DNA of 64,000 bases from Geothrix oryzae. GTDB lineage: Bacteria > Acidobacteriota > Holophagae > Holophagales > Holophagaceae. Every line of letters begins with the position of its first letter. Position 1 is the first letter of the stretch. This document shows positions 45,482 through 56,883 of the stretch, piece after piece. A program made the position numbers and the translations under genes. The notes below the pieces were generated by a model, which saw nothing but the letters and a program-made list of their open reading frames with translations, did not search any database and had not been told where the DNA came from. The stretch lies in the NCBI RefSeq assembly GCF_030295385.1, contig NZ_AP027079.1, positions 3,038,001-3,102,000 on the forward strand. The letters run 5' to 3'.

Positions 45482-46255
45482 ATGCGCGGCATTCTCACCA
45501 TGTCCCTCGTGGCCGCAGCCACGCTCGCCTGCAATTCGAACAAGGGCTCGGCCCCCGTGGTGGCCGCCCCGACCCAGCCCCAGGCCGCAGCGCCCGCCGC
45601 CCCGGCCGGCCCCTCCATCACGGGCAAGCTGCTCGAGCGCATCGAGGCATCCCCCTACTGCTACCTGCGCATCCAGACCGCCCAGGGCGAGGTGTGGGCC
45701 GCGGTGCCCGAGGCCAAGATCGAGAAGGGCGCCGAGGTGACCGTCGTCAACGCCATGGTCATGAGGGACTTCGAATCCAAGACCCTGAAGAAGACCTTCA
45801 CCGAGATCTTCTTCGGCACCCTGGCGCCGGCCGGCGGTGCGGCTCCGGCGGCTGCCCCCGCGCCCATGCCGGGCCAGGCCCAGGGCCAGCCCAATCCCCA
45901 CGGCCAGCTGGCCCAGCCCGTCGAAGTGGGCAAGGTCGAGAAGGCCACCGGCGCGGATGCCCGCACCGTGGCTGAAGCCTGGGCCCAGAAGGGCAGCCTC
46001 AAGGAGAAGACGGTCACCATCCGCGGCAAGGTCGTGAAGTACAACGCCGGCGTCATGGGCAAGAACTGGATCCACCTCCAGGACGGCAGCGGCGAGGCCG
46101 CCAAGGGCACCCACGACATCACCTTCACCTCGGCGGAACAGGTCGCCAAGGGCGACACGGTCACGCTGCGCGGCACCCTCCGCACGGACAAGGATTTCGG
46201 CTCCGGCTACGCCTACGCCGTCATCGTGGAAGACGCGAAGGTCGTGAAGAAGTAG
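45482..46255 (+). CDS. Lipoprotein with two OB-fold-like domains (NrfJ-like)
   Basis: 257 residues. Lipobox AATLAC (Cys at 17), then an Ala/Pro linker. First domain about 44-112 (ITGKLLERIEASPYCYLRIQ) and second about 178-255 (VTIRGKVVKYNAGVMGKNWIHLQDG, VTLRGTLRTDKDFGSGYAYAVI) both look like small OB barrels, separated by a second Pro/Ala/Gly-rich linker (115-150). Similar domains occur beside multiheme cytochrome genes in metal- and nitrite-reducing bacteria, but there is no heme motif here. AGGAG precedes the ATG. Confidence 0.75.
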   Translation: MRGILTMSLVAAATLACNSNKGSAPVVAAPTQPQAAAPAAPAGPSITGKLLERIEASPYCYLRIQTAQGEVWAAVPEAKIEKGAEVTVVNAMVMRDFESKTLKKTFTEIFFGTLAPAGGAAPAAAPAPMPGQAQGQPNPHGQLAQPVEVGKVEKATGADARTVAEAWAQKGSLKEKTVTIRGKVVKYNAGVMGKNWIHLQDGSGEAAKGTHDITFTSAEQVAKGDTVTLRGTLRTDKDFGSGYAYAVIVEDAKVVKK

Positions 46256-46273
46256 GGTCAGTCTTCAGCCTTC

Positions 46274-46311
46274 AGAAAAGAGCGGGCGTCTTCGGACGCC
46301 CGCACTTTTCT
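46274..46311. terminator. Intrinsic terminator between the OB lipoprotein gene and nuoG
   Basis: Stem GCGGGCGTC/GACGCCCGC with a TTCG tetraloop, extended by AGAAAAG/CTTTTCT after one A-A mismatch, so both strands have a U-run. Serves both convergent genes. Confidence 0.85.
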
Positions 46312-46327
46312 GCCTTCCGCGCTTTGG

Positions 46328-47776
46328 TCAGACGGCCGCGGGAACGGCGGCCAGGTCCTTGATCCAGGCGGGCACGGTGCGGACGCCCTTGGGGGCCTGC
46401 AGGGCCTTCTGGTAGCGGCGCAGCTCCCCGTCGTGGTTGACGATGAAGTCGCTCTCCTCGGCGTAGTTGGTGATGGGCAGCCAGGCCGTGGCCGAGCGGC
46501 CCAGGTCGGAGACCTCCACCTCCAGCGCCAGGCTGAAGGCCGCGGCCTTGAGGATCTGGCCCAGCAGGTCGGCTTCCTTGGTGCTGGTGAAGGCGGCGTC
46601 GTGCAGCATCACCACGGCCTTGACCTCGCCCCGCTGCACCTTGGCCAGGAGATCCTCGAGGGCGCCGAAGCGGAATCCCCGCTCGGTGAAGCCCCGGCGG
46701 TTCAGAATGCCGTCCGCGCTGGTCTGGTACTTGGGCAGCACCACGGAGATGGTCTTGTCCCCGCTGCCGTAGCGCAGGTCGGCGGAGGCGGCCAGTTCGC
46801 CCAGGCGCTGGGCCGCGTCGCAGCCGAAGGTGCCCTGGCCGATGACGGCCACGGGACCGGCAGCCTGGAGGCCCTCGCGGATGGCGTCGAGGCTGGCGGG
46901 CGCGCCCTTCAGCAGGGGCGAGGGGGCCTGGCCGGTGCGGTTGTAGTGGGCGTAGGCGTAGCGCTCTTCATCGCTGATGAAGTGGGTGGTGTCCTTCCCC
47001 TCCAGGGGCCGCGGCCGGAAGCGGTGGATCTGGTTGCCCTCGTGGTCGATCCAGATGGGGTTGCCCAGGGCCGAGTGGCGGCTGATGGAAGGTGCGCTCT
47101 TGAGGTACCAGACCCGCTTGCGGAAGCGGAAGTCGCGGCTGGTGAGCGCGCCCACGGGGCACAGGTCCACCACATTGCCGGCGTAGGGGTTCTGGTCCAT
47201 GGATTTGCCGGTGTAGGTGGTGACTTCGAGGTGCGCGCCGCGCTGGGCCACGATGAGTTCGCCGCCGCCGCTGATCTCGCGGGTGAAGCGCACGCAGCGG
47301 GTGCAGTGGATGCAGCGGTTCTTGTCGATGACGATCTTGGCGCCCAGGTCCTCGTAGCGGTAGCGGCGCTTCACTTCGGCCATGCGGGAATCGCCGCTAC
47401 CGTAGTCGTACGAGTAGTCCTGGAGCTTGCACTCGCCGGCCTGGTCGCAGATGGGGCAGTCGAGCGGGTGGTTGATGAGCAGGAACTCCATCACGCCGGC
47501 CCGGGCATCGGCCACGGCGGGCGAGTTGGTGAGCACCTCCATCACCACGGCCTCGGGATTGTCCTTGGGCGCGGGGGGCACCGTGGTGGTGCAGCTCGTG
47601 GCGAGCTTGGGCTGGCCCTTGATCTCGACGAGGCACATGCGGCAGGTGGCCACGGGGGTGAGGGCCGGGTGGTAGCAGTAGTGCGGGATGTCGATGCCCA
47701 CCTTTCGGCAGGCATCCAGCACCAGGGTGCCGGGGTTCACGCTCAGTTCGACATCGTTGATCTTGATCGTCGGCAT
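46328..47776 (-). CDS. nuoG: Compact NuoG-like subunit of NADH:quinone oxidoreductase
   Basis: 482 residues against roughly 700-900 for typical NuoG. N-terminal [2Fe-2S] domain (CYHPALTPVATCRMCLVEI...SC), His-ligated [4Fe-4S] segment NHPLDCPICDQAGEC, and the C-x2-C-x2-C...C-P [4Fe-4S] motif (CIHCTRCVRF, DLCPVGAL). After a molybdopterin-family start (WYLKSAPSISRHSALGNPIW), the catalytic-like domain is much shortened, ending with the family's last segment (AWLPITNYAEESDFIVNHDG). An electron-transfer function is clear; whether it belongs to complex I or another NADH- or ferredoxin-linked enzyme is open because no other nuo gene is adjacent. Confidence 0.88.
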   Translation of the reverse strand: MPTIKINDVELSVNPGTLVLDACRKVGIDIPHYCYHPALTPVATCRMCLVEIKGQPKLATSCTTTVPPAPKDNPEAVVMEVLTNSPAVADARAGVMEFLLINHPLDCPICDQAGECKLQDYSYDYGSGDSRMAEVKRRYRYEDLGAKIVIDKNRCIHCTRCVRFTREISGGGELIVAQRGAHLEVTTYTGKSMDQNPYAGNVVDLCPVGALTSRDFRFRKRVWYLKSAPSISRHSALGNPIWIDHEGNQIHRFRPRPLEGKDTTHFISDEERYAYAHYNRTGQAPSPLLKGAPASLDAIREGLQAAGPVAVIGQGTFGCDAAQRLGELAASADLRYGSGDKTISVVLPKYQTSADGILNRRGFTERGFRFGALEDLLAKVQRGEVKAVVMLHDAAFTSTKEADLLGQILKAAAFSLALEVEVSDLGRSATAWLPITNYAEESDFIVNHDGELRRYQKALQAPKGVRTVPAWIKDLAAVPAAV

Positions 47777-47836
47777 GGGCCCACTCCAGGCCTTCCAGAA
47801 TGGGGCCTGCGGCCCGACAGGTAAAGAAGGAGCGGC

Positions 47837-48175
47837 TCAGTCCCCCCCGATCGCACCCACCATGCAGCGCCGGCAGAAGTCCAGGAAGTCCTCCAGATCC
47901 GCGATGTCGAGGTTCACTGTGGCGGGGATCACATTCGGGATGATGACCCGCTTCCGGAGCTCGCCGGTGGCCTCCAGGGAGAACACGAACCAGGCCTGCC
48001 GGTCCTTTTCCGAGGACAGGGTGAGGCTCACGACCTTGGTCTCGAAGAACAGGTCCGGCGCCCCGCCGCCCTCCGGCGTGCGCCAGGCCGGGATGTGGCC
48101 CCGCTGGACGAACTCCGCCTTCAGCTGGGCCAGGGTGTGCTGGACCGTGAACTGGACCTCGACCTGGACATCCAT
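47837..48175 (-). CDS. Small protein of unknown function upstream of nuoG
   Basis: 112 residues from the ATG at 48175, with GGAGG upstream (an open extension of 42 codons lacks a good start). Mostly beta-like (VQVEVQFTVQHTLAQLKAEF, DLFFETKVVSLTLSSEKDRQ, WFVFSLEATGELRKRVIIPN) and ending LEDFLDFCRRCMVGAIGGD with a C-x2-C pair. I recognise no family. 60 bp from nuoG on the same strand, so perhaps co-transcribed. Confidence 0.65.
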   Translation of the reverse strand: MDVQVEVQFTVQHTLAQLKAEFVQRGHIPAWRTPEGGGAPDLFFETKVVSLTLSSEKDRQAWFVFSLEATGELRKRVIIPNVIPATVNLDIADLEDFLDFCRRCMVGAIGGD

Positions 48176-48288
48176 GGACCCCTCCTGCCCCCTCTCTTCG
48201 GCCGGATCCCGCCCAACCCAAGCCTGGGCATCCAAACCCTTCCGAAAGCAGCCTGGGCGTGGAAAAATCAAGGGTTCAGGGGGCGGGC

Positions 48289-49833
48289 ATGCCGACGGCA
48301 TTGATCTCGGTGTACGACAAGGTGGGGCTCATCCCCCTCGCGGAGGGCCTGCTGGCCCAGGGCTGGCGCCTCCTGGCCACCGGCGGGACCCTGCGCACCC
48401 TGCAGGAGGCGAAGCTCGAGGCCCTCGAAGTGGCGGCCTACACGGGCGCCCCGGAGTGCTTCGACGGCCGCGTGAAGACCCTCCACCCCCGCATCCACGG
48501 GGGCCTGCTCTACCGCCGGGATCTGGCCGACCATGTGGCCGACGCCAAGTCCCAGGGCATCGACCCCATCGACCTGGTCGTGATCAACCTCTATCCCTTC
48601 GAGGCCACCATCGCCCGGGAGGGCGTCACGCCCGCCGAGGCCATCGAGCAGATCGACATCGGCGGTCCCAGCATGATCCGCAGCGCCTCGAAGAACCATG
48701 CCTCGGTCACGGTGCTGACCGATCCGGCCCAGTACGGCCCCTTCCTCGACAAGCTCAAGGCCGGCACCTGGAACCTCGAGGACCGGCGCCGCTGCGCCCT
48801 GGAGGCCTTCCGCCGCACGGCGGCCTACGACACGGCCATTTCGGGATGGATGGAGCGGGAACTGACCCAGGGCCAGTCCACGGATCTCCCCCATCACCTC
48901 TGCCTGAACCTGGTCCAGAAGCAGGGCCTGCGCTACGGCGAGAACCCCCACCAGCCCGCGGCCTTCTATGTGGAGCCCGGCCGCAAGGCGGAGGGCATGG
49001 CCGCCTGCCAGCAGCACCAGGGGAAGGAGTTGAGCTTCAACAACCTGCTGGATGCCGATGCCTGCGCCCGCCTGGTCTGGCAGTTCCCCGCGCCCGCCTG
49101 CGTCATCGTCAAGCACAACAACCCCTGCGGCGTGGGTCAGGGCCCACACGCGCTGGAGGCCTTCATGCGCGCCCAGGCCGGCGACCCCGTCAGCGCCTTC
49201 GGGGGCATCGTGGCCTTCAACCGGCCCGTGGGCATCGAGGTGGCCCATGTCATGGCCCAGAACTTCTGGGAAGTCATCCTGGCCCCCTCCTTCACCGGGG
49301 AGGCCCTGGAGGTCTTCGCCGCCAAGAAGCAGCTGCGCATCCTCCAGACGCCGGACCACTGGCCCCAGAGCGCCGAAGGCCTGGACACCCGCTCCATCGG
49401 CGGCGGCTACCTGGTGCAGCGGGCCGATCAGGCCTTCGTGCCCTTCGAGGACTGGGAGGTGAAAGCCAGCGGCCGCGGCGCCAAGCCCCGGGCCGAGGAC
49501 CTGATGCTGGCCCAGCGGGTGGCCAAGGCCGTGAAGTCCAACGCCATCGTGCTGGTGAAGGACGGCGCCACCGTGGGTATCGGCGCGGGCCAGATGAGCC
49601 GCGTGGATTCCGTGGAGATCGCCTGCCGCAAGGCCGGAGACCGCGCCCGCGGCGCCGTGCTGGGCAGCGATGCCTTCTTCCCCTTCGCGGATGGCCTTGA
49701 AGTCGCCGCCGGCCATGGCGTCACCGCCTTCGTGGAACCCGGCGGCAGCCTCCGCGACAGCGAGGTCATCGCCGCCGCCCAGAAGCTCGGCGTCTGGCTC
49801 TTCTTCACCGGGATGAGACACTTCCGACATTAG
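48289..49833 (+). CDS. purH: Bifunctional AICAR formyltransferase / IMP cyclohydrolase
   Basis: 514 residues. Last two steps of purine synthesis. The N-terminal cyclohydrolase (about 1-195) has ALISVYDKVGLIPLAEGL, LATGGTLRTLQEA, GRVKTLHPRIHGGLLYRRD and VINLYPFEATIA. The C-terminal transformylase has RYGENPHQPAAFYVEPG, VIVKHNNPCGVG with the Lys-His pair, DPVSAFGGIVAFNRPV, and the end LFFTGMRHFRH. ATG at 48289 follows GGGGGCGGG. A long inverted repeat follows the stop. Confidence 0.97.
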   Translation: MPTALISVYDKVGLIPLAEGLLAQGWRLLATGGTLRTLQEAKLEALEVAAYTGAPECFDGRVKTLHPRIHGGLLYRRDLADHVADAKSQGIDPIDLVVINLYPFEATIAREGVTPAEAIEQIDIGGPSMIRSASKNHASVTVLTDPAQYGPFLDKLKAGTWNLEDRRRCALEAFRRTAAYDTAISGWMERELTQGQSTDLPHHLCLNLVQKQGLRYGENPHQPAAFYVEPGRKAEGMAACQQHQGKELSFNNLLDADACARLVWQFPAPACVIVKHNNPCGVGQGPHALEAFMRAQAGDPVSAFGGIVAFNRPVGIEVAHVMAQNFWEVILAPSFTGEALEVFAAKKQLRILQTPDHWPQSAEGLDTRSIGGGYLVQRADQAFVPFEDWEVKASGRGAKPRAEDLMLAQRVAKAVKSNAIVLVKDGATVGIGAGQMSRVDSVEIACRKAGDRARGAVLGSDAFFPFADGLEVAAGHGVTAFVEPGGSLRDSEVIAAAQKLGVWLFFTGMRHFRH

Positions 49834-49842
49834 AATTGATTC

Positions 49843-49912
49843 ACCACCAAGGCCCCAAGACACCAAGAACCACTTGGCTTTTCTCTTCTTGGTGTCCTGG
49901 TGCCTTGGTGGT
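49843..49912. repeat. Long imperfect inverted repeat after purH, likely terminator
   Basis: 27-base arms (49843-49869 and 49886-49912) match at 25 of 27 positions around a 16-base loop; each is a run of CCAAG/ACACCAAG units. TTTT follows at 49917-49920 on the plus strand, so it can terminate purH just before alaS. The CACCAAG-rich composition looks like a dispersed repeat rather than a tailored terminator. Confidence 0.7.
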
Positions 49913-49936
49913 CCGCTTTTCTAGCAGGTACGCAAA

Positions 49937-52558
<2,622 letters not shown>

Positions 52559-52606
52559 AACCGTACCAAGATCAGATTTCCGCCCGGCTCGGCCGATGAG
52601 AAGCCA

Positions 52607-55009
52607 GTGAACCGCCTCGAGGGGCCTCGCCCCCTGCTTCCCATTCGCCGCCTGCTGCTGACGGATCTGCTGATCCTCATGGCCGGCGTCTCGGCGCTTC
52701 TCCTCGGGCTGTCCTGGTGGAGCCAGCAGCAGGCTCTGGAGCGCCAGGCCCGGGCCCGGGCCGAAACCGCGCTGGTCCAGCTCGAGGAAGCCGTCAGGAA
52801 CGACCTCCAGGCCTCCCAGTCCCTGGGGCTCGTGATCCGCGAGTGGTGGCTCCAGGGCGTGCTCGACCCGACCCGCCCGGCGGAGGCCGCCCGCCTGATC
52901 ACGCCCCTGCTGGCTGCCCAGCACGGAATCACCAGCGTCAACCTGGCGCGGACCGATGGCCACTCCCTGCTCCTCCTCCGCGTCGGCGGGGCCTGGTCCT
53001 TCCGCGAGCTGGACCACGCGGGGACGGAGGCCCGGATCCGCTGGCACCGCCTGGACTCCGTCGGGCAGCTGCAGTCCGAGCCCTGGACGCCCATGGCCTA
53101 CGATCCCCGGTCCCGCCCCTGGTACCAGGCGGGGGCCCTGGCCGACGCGCCGATCTGGACGGATCCCTACGCCTTCTACACCACCCAGGACCCCGGCATC
53201 ACCTATGCGCTGCCCGTCCGGGACGCGGCGGGCCTACGGGGTGTGGCCGCGCTGGATTTCCTGCTGGACGATCTCACCCAGCGGGTCTGGGCGGCCCAAC
53301 CCACCTCCGGAAGCCGCTGCCTGATCGTGGATCCCCAGGGGCAGGCCCTGATCCTTCCCCGAGAACCCGCTTTTGAGGCCAAGGAAAGCCGCCGCCAGGC
53401 CTTCCTCAAGCCCCTGGCCACGCTCCTCCCCGCGTCCCATGCGGTGTTGGCCCTGCCCGCCTCCGGGACCGAGGGGGCTCACCTGTTCTCATCCGAGGGA
53501 CGCCCGACCATGGGCCTGCTCCGGCCCTTCGAGGGGCTCCCCGGCATCCATTGGCAGCTCATGCTGACCGTGCCCATCGAAGACCTGCTCGGACCGGCCC
53601 ACTTCCGGGTGCTGAGCATGCTGGGGCTGGCCCTCCTGGGCCTGGGCCTGGCGGCTTGGCGCATCGAGCGCATCGCCCGGCGGGTGGTGGAGCCCATCAC
53701 GGAGCTCAGCGCCCTGGCCGAGGTCCTGGGGCAGGGTCAGATGCCCCCGCCCACCACCTCCCATATCCAGGAGATCCAGAGCCTGGACCGAGCCCTCCGC
53801 CAGGCCAGCGAGAGCCTGGCCGATCAGGCCCGCTTGCAGCGGCAGCTGGAGCACAGCCAGCGCATGGAGACCGTGGGCACCCTCGCGGGGGGCATCGCCC
53901 ACGATGTGAACAACCAGCTCGCGGCAATCCTGGGCCAGCTGCACCTCAGCCGGGAACTGCTTCCCGAGGGCCACCCCGTCCTGAACCGGATCCTCCGGGC
54001 CGAGGAAGCCACCAAGCGCTGCGCTCAGACCACCAAGGCCCTGCTCTCCTTCAGCCACCAGTCCCGGCCGGAGCTCCGCCCCCTGGATCTGAACGCGCTC
54101 GTCAGCGAGACGGCCAGCATCCTCGACCGCCTGCTGGGCGGACGCATCCGCCTCCAGCTCGCCCTCGAGCCGGAACTGCCTCCGGTCTCCGGCGATGCCG
54201 TCCAGCTGGAACAGGTCCTCATGAACCTGGCCGTGAACGCGCGCGACGCCATGCCCACGGGCGGAAGCCTCGGCCTGCGCACCTTCCTGGACGAAGCGGG
54301 CCAGGTCGGCCTGGAAGTCCGGGACTCGGGCACCGGCATCCCCGAAGAGCTCCTCCCGCACATCTTCGAGCCCTTCGTCACCACCAAGGACCTGGGCAAG
54401 GGCACGGGGCTGGGGCTGGCCATGGTCTTCGGCATCGTGAAGGCCCATCACGGGCAGGTTCGCGCCGAGAATGCGCCCACCGGGGGCGCCTGCTTCCGGG
54501 TCACCCTCCCCCAGGCCCGCATGAAGGGGCCGCACGAGCTCTCCTCCAGCCCCTCCAACCCCTCCGTGCCCCGCAACAGCCTGGTGGGCTGCCGGATCCT
54601 GGTGGTGGAGGACGAGGTCCTGCTGCGCGACATGCTGGCGGACGCCCTGACCCTGGCCCGGGCCCAGGTCACGGCCGCGCCCGATGGCGGCGTCGCCTGG
54701 CGGGCCTGGCAGGCGGGCACCTTCGATCTGGTGCTGAGCGATCACCGCATGCCGGACTGCACCGGTCTGGAGCTGCTGGAACGGATCCGAGCCACGGGTT
54801 CGGCCGTGCCCTTCATCCTCATCAGCGGTCAGGGACTGGAAGGCATGGAAGCGGCCCTGGCCAAGGTCCCCCGGGTCCGCCTCCTGCCCAAGCCCTTCGA
54901 GCTGCCCCGGCTCACGGCCCTCATGGCCGAGATGCTCGCGGAGCAGCCCGTCGAGCCGCCCAACATCCCCATCAGCGTTTTCCCGGACCCCCAGCACTAC
55001 CTGCCGTGA
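52607..55009 (+). CDS. Hybrid sensor histidine kinase with a CACHE-like periplasmic domain and a C-terminal receiver
   Basis: 800 residues from a GTG with GAGAA upstream. First helix about 16-38; periplasmic dCACHE-like region about 45-335 (RSRPWYQAGALADAPIWTDPY is a typical CACHE turn); second helix about 337-358; HAMP-like linker; HisKA with H432 (AGGIAHDVNNQLAAILG); HATPase (NLAVNARDAMPTGG, VRDSGTGIPEELLPHIFEPF, GKGTGLGLAMVFGIV). A receiver domain at about 660-780 has D712 in LVLSDHRMPDC. Its last 38 bp overlap the convergent membrane cytochrome gene. CACHE domains commonly bind small organic ligands; the ligand is unknown. Confidence 0.9.
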   Translation: MNRLEGPRPLLPIRRLLLTDLLILMAGVSALLLGLSWWSQQQALERQARARAETALVQLEEAVRNDLQASQSLGLVIREWWLQGVLDPTRPAEAARLITPLLAAQHGITSVNLARTDGHSLLLLRVGGAWSFRELDHAGTEARIRWHRLDSVGQLQSEPWTPMAYDPRSRPWYQAGALADAPIWTDPYAFYTTQDPGITYALPVRDAAGLRGVAALDFLLDDLTQRVWAAQPTSGSRCLIVDPQGQALILPREPAFEAKESRRQAFLKPLATLLPASHAVLALPASGTEGAHLFSSEGRPTMGLLRPFEGLPGIHWQLMLTVPIEDLLGPAHFRVLSMLGLALLGLGLAAWRIERIARRVVEPITELSALAEVLGQGQMPPPTTSHIQEIQSLDRALRQASESLADQARLQRQLEHSQRMETVGTLAGGIAHDVNNQLAAILGQLHLSRELLPEGHPVLNRILRAEEATKRCAQTTKALLSFSHQSRPELRPLDLNALVSETASILDRLLGGRIRLQLALEPELPPVSGDAVQLEQVLMNLAVNARDAMPTGGSLGLRTFLDEAGQVGLEVRDSGTGIPEELLPHIFEPFVTTKDLGKGTGLGLAMVFGIVKAHHGQVRAENAPTGGACFRVTLPQARMKGPHELSSSPSNPSVPRNSLVGCRILVVEDEVLLRDMLADALTLARAQVTAAPDGGVAWRAWQAGTFDLVLSDHRMPDCTGLELLERIRATGSAVPFILISGQGLEGMEAALAKVPRVRLLPKPFELPRLTALMAEMLAEQPVEPPNIPISVFPDPQHYLP

Positions 55010-55988
55010 GCGCCTGGGCGGCCTCCCCCTTCTTCTCGTGGCAGCCAAGGCAGACCGCGAGATGGGAATCGGGGCTCCGCCAGTAGACGCTGTCCTGGTT
55101 CTCCATGTCCTTGCGCAGCGCCTCGGGCACCCGGGGCCAGTAGAACGCGAAGGCCGTGCTGCCATCGGCCTTCGTCTCCTTCATGTAGAGGGGGCCCGGC
55201 TCATGGCTGGGCTTGCCCTTCTCGTCTTCAAAGGTCGACATCACGGCATAGGCGCCCGGGGGCAGGGGCTTGCCCGCCTGGTAGGCGTCGGCGCCGGAGG
55301 CCGTGACCCAGATGCGCCGCCAGCGATTCCCATGGGCCTTGCTCCGCACCGGCTCCGGAGTGATGGGCTCGAGGCTCGCGTAATCCAGGGCCCGGATGGG
55401 CAGGTCGGCCTCGGCGTCCGCATGCTTGGCGGCATCGGCCTCGGCCGCGGCCCGGTTGGTCTCCTCGCTTCCGAAGACCATGACGCCCCCCAGCTTGCCG
55501 CTGAGTCCCCAGCAGGCCAGCCACAGGACGCCCACCAGGAGGGGGGCCGCGCCCACGCCGCGTTCCCAGAAGCGGCGGCCGCCGTGCCTCCGGTGGGCGG
55601 CGCCGTCGTGGGCCTCCACCTGCCGCCAGGACCGCCAGAGGAGCCAGACGCAGAAGCCGCCGATGAGGAAGCCGCTGAGGGCCGCCATCTCATGGACCTG
55701 GAGGATGCGCTGCAGCACCTGCTTCTCGGTGGCCACGAGCGGGAAGAAGCCCTTGGGGGGGATGAGGGCGATCTGGCGGCCCCAGATCAGGCCGCTGAAC
55801 AGGGCCGCCGTGCTGCCCAGCCAACCCACGAGGGCGAGGAAAAACGAGGTGCCCGTCCACAGGCGGACATGCTTGGGATGAAACGAGGCCAGCATCGCCA
55901 GGGGCAGCACCGCCACCAGCCCGAGGGGGATGTGGACGAAGGCCGGATGCTCGCGGGCGACGAATTCCAGAAGGGGTGAAGCGGACAT
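54972..55988 (-). CDS. Inner-membrane DUF2231-like protein with C-terminal P460-like monoheme domain
   Basis: 338 residues. Residues 1-170 hold four or five membrane helices with the DUF2231-type start REHPAFVHIPLGLVAVLPL and SGLIWGRQIALIPPKG, including histidines that could bind heme b. After a charged loop (118-140) and another helix, residues about 195-325 face the periplasm and resemble cytochrome P460: LPPGAYAVMSTFEDEKGKP, AFAFYWPRV, and a C-terminal CLGCH heme c site. Last gene of the four-gene cytochrome operon, 12 bp after the barrel gene; a plausible quinol or electron entry point (inference). Confidence 0.8.
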   Translation of the reverse strand: MSASPLLEFVAREHPAFVHIPLGLVAVLPLAMLASFHPKHVRLWTGTSFFLALVGWLGSTAALFSGLIWGRQIALIPPKGFFPLVATEKQVLQRILQVHEMAALSGFLIGGFCVWLLWRSWRQVEAHDGAAHRRHGGRRFWERGVGAAPLLVGVLWLACWGLSGKLGGVMVFGSEETNRAAAEADAAKHADAEADLPIRALDYASLEPITPEPVRSKAHGNRWRRIWVTASGADAYQAGKPLPPGAYAVMSTFEDEKGKPSHEPGPLYMKETKADGSTAFAFYWPRVPEALRKDMENQDSVYWRSPDSHLAVCLGCHEKKGEAAQALTAGSAGGPGKR

Positions 55989-56000
55989 GAATCGCTGACC

Positions 56001-56870
56001 TCAGAAGACGCGGGTGACATTGAAGCCGATGGACCACTGGGACGAGGGCCGGGGGCCGCCGCCGTAGTCCCCGCTCAGGACCTGGTTCGCCGTGGTGCCG
56101 GGGACATTGGTGCCCACCAGGGTGAAGCGGTGCTTGAAGGTTTTGTAGGAGACGCCGGCGGCGAAGCCCCGCTGGTAGGTGGTGCCGTCGGTGATGCCGC
56201 CGGGCGCGGCCTTGGAGAACTTGGACGGCCGGGGGTAGTACTCGCTCACGAAGGAGAACTTCTCCGTGAAGCTGATGCGCAGGCCCAGGCCCACATTGAA
56301 CACCCCGCCGGTGTTGGGCGTGGTGTTGGGCGTGGCCCCAGGCGGCACCGCCAGGACCGTGTCGGTGGTGGTGGTCTTCGTGATGTAGGCCGGCACGATC
56401 GAGAAGATGATGTCGTCCGTGATGAAGATCTCCGTGGGCACCTGGAGGACGGCCCCGGAGACGCCCACTCGGCCGATGGGCGTCACGGTCTCCTTCACCA
56501 CCTCGTCGAAGCGCTCGGCCCGGACGGCCATGCGGATGCGTTCACGATCCAGCACCTGCTGCTGCAGGCCGAAGGTGAAGGTCTTGTTGTCGGCCGTACG
56601 GTAGATGAAGGCGTTCAGCCCCGGGATCGGCTTGATGCCGAAGGCGAAGCCAAGTCCCGCGTAGGTGTAGCCATCCAGACCGTAGACATCCTTCCCGTGA
56701 TCCTTCACGGGCTGGATGAACCGGTGGGTGAAGGCGACGCCGATGTCCCAGTACTGCATCCGCTCCGCCGAAGGCAGGTTCACCACCAGCGGGTACTCGG
56801 AGGACTCGGCGTGGAGCGCTCCCCCGGCCAGGAGGGAGCAGGCGAGCAGGGGAGCGATCTTTCGTGTCAT
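56001..56870 (-). CDS. Outer-membrane beta-barrel protein (DUF5777-like)
   Basis: 289 residues. Signal peptide (LLACSLLAGGALHAE), then alternating amphipathic strands with many aromatic ends (YWDIGVAFTHRFIQPV, FSFVSEYYPRPSKF) and a terminal strand ending VTRVF, the standard barrel-assembly C-terminal Phe. The early motif with AERMQYWDIGVAFTHRF and the length suit the DUF5777 barrel family, often found next to c-type cytochromes. It lies between a monoheme cytochrome gene and the membrane cytochrome; could be the porin sheath of an electron conduit (inference). Confidence 0.8.
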   Translation of the reverse strand: MTRKIAPLLACSLLAGGALHAESSEYPLVVNLPSAERMQYWDIGVAFTHRFIQPVKDHGKDVYGLDGYTYAGLGFAFGIKPIPGLNAFIYRTADNKTFTFGLQQQVLDRERIRMAVRAERFDEVVKETVTPIGRVGVSGAVLQVPTEIFITDDIIFSIVPAYITKTTTTDTVLAVPPGATPNTTPNTGGVFNVGLGLRISFTEKFSFVSEYYPRPSKFSKAAPGGITDGTTYQRGFAAGVSYKTFKHRFTLVGTNVPGTTANQVLSGDYGGGPRPSSQWSIGFNVTRVF

Positions 56871-56883
56871 CGGATCTCCAGGA

